Source of the DNA: Calliopsis andreniformis
Lineage: Eukaryota; Arthropoda; Insecta; Hymenoptera; Andrenidae
Length of the DNA: 64,000 bases
Assembly (NCBI RefSeq): GCF_051401765.1
Contig: NW_027480565.1
Coordinates: 620,001 to 684,000, forward strand
Reading direction: 5' to 3'
Positions 63,901 to 64,000 of this stretch are shown here, piece by piece. Below the pieces are notes generated by a model, which saw only the letters and a program-made list of their open reading frames with translations, had not been told where the DNA came from and did no database searches. The position numbers were made by a program, and so were the translations under genes. Every line of letters begins with the position of its first letter. The first letter of the stretch is position 1.

Positions 63901-64000
63901 GAATATGGATCTAACGTCCTCGTTTCCAACCGACGACTTTCGGTTCCGGAGCGACACGAACGCTCCATGATTCTCGATTATCTCGACACAGGTAAGAGAC
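63901..64000 (+). repeat. Partial monomer at window edge
   Basis: First 100 bp of a monomer with head GTCCTCGTTTCCAACC, matching 44021. The array continues beyond the window. Confidence 0.95.

Larger units (their letters stand above)
1..64000 (+). repeat. 374-bp satellite array filling the whole window
   Basis: Head-to-tail monomers begin at GAATATGGATC (variants TAATATGG, GAATAAGG, GAATATTG, GAATATGC) and follow each other without a gap from base 1 to the right edge. There are 169 complete intervals and a partial one from 63901. All share one orientation, and I saw no inverted block or foreign insertion. The standard interval is 374 bp (122 of 169). No stretch is left that could hold a conventional gene. 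Arrays of this length and regularity are known from eukaryotic centromeric and pericentromeric heterochromatin. I do not recognise the family, so no satellite name is given. Confidence 0.97.
42484..64000. repeat. Satellite domain 5: large HOR variants of 3.4-8.0 kb
   Basis: Anchor monomers (415 bp, lacking three bases in GAGGACAAGTG) at 43232, 46639, 51290, 55149 and 63112 define intervals of 3407, 4651, 3859 and 7963 bp. Most also contain a 506-bp monomer, a 375-bp monomer with GTATTTGTTTTAG, and a 319-bp monomer with GAATATGCATCG. Differences between intervals are whole-monomer gains and losses. Confidence 0.88.

Noticed and set aside
1..64000. CRISPR array
   Set aside because: Repeats are regular, but the sequence between the boxes is itself repeated and only 143 or 44 bp long. 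There are no unique spacers and no cas-like genes.
1..64000. rDNA spacer subrepeats or telomeric repeat
   Set aside because: No rRNA-like segment interrupts 64 kb of repeat, and there is no TTAGG, TTAGGG or TTTAGGG tract. Isolated CTTAG in the 44-bp unit is not telomeric.
1..64000. Species or named satellite family assignment
   Set aside because: I do not recognise the sequence with confidence. A database search with the monomer consensus would be decisive and was not possible.

Overview
This window is satellite DNA from end to end. A tandem repeat of about 374 bp runs head to tail in one orientation from base 1 to base 64000. I traced monomer starts (phase: the G of GAATATGGATC) through the whole window. 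They give 169 complete repeat intervals plus a 100-bp partial at the right edge, and they account for every base. I found no believable protein gene, no RNA gene, no transposon insertion, no CRISPR array and no non-satellite spacer. Long gene-free arrays with higher-order repeats (HORs) point to eukaryotic heterochromatin, either centromeric or pericentromeric. Sequence alone does not identify the species or prove centromere function.

The monomer is modular. A 15-18 bp box (TCCGGAGCGACACGA, usually followed by ACG) occurs four times per standard monomer, spaced 143, 44, 44 and 143 bp. The two 143-bp segments (A and B) are diverged copies of each other, about 68% identical without gaps by hand count. 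The 374-bp monomer is therefore an old dimer with an average half-length of 187 bp. The 44-bp units resemble the first 44 bp of B, so the monomer can be written P-Q-P-P-P-Q, with P = 44 bp and Q = 99 bp. Nearly all length variation obeys this grammar: 374, 330, 418, 506, 605 and 319 bp are exact sums of 143s and 44s. The exceptions are small indels (373, 375, 415 and 417 bp) and one off-register 188-bp deletion monomer. Counts: 374 bp x122, 418 x13, 330 x10, 415 x5, 319 x4, 375 x4, 605 x3, 506 x3, 188 x3, 417 x1, 373 x1.

Layout. Domain 1 (1-7985) has 2332-bp and 792-bp duplications. Domain 2 (7986-17335) has a regular four-monomer HOR of 1496 bp, six copies in phase from 8360, overlain by an eight-monomer period of 2992 bp. 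Domain 3 (17336-25101) is a nearly perfect tandem duplication of a 3696-bp ten-monomer unit. Domain 4 (25102-42483) is a mosaic rich in 330+418 pairs, 188-bp monomers and 605-bp composites, ending in a 2475-bp tandem duplication. Domain 5 (42484-64000) has large HOR variants of 3407, 4651, 3859 and 7963 bp, marked by 415-, 506-, 375- and 319-bp monomers. Its start, with the last monomer of domain 4 (42110-44120), reappears at 61990-64000, offset by 19880 bp. Several unequal-exchange junctions can be localised to windows of 5-36 bp.

The many open frames of 60-195 codons are by-products of the repeat. Most minus-strand ones open only at TTG or another non-ATG codon, and I annotate none as genes. 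The most interesting content is the box-based recombination grammar and the layered amplification history, not a gene system.
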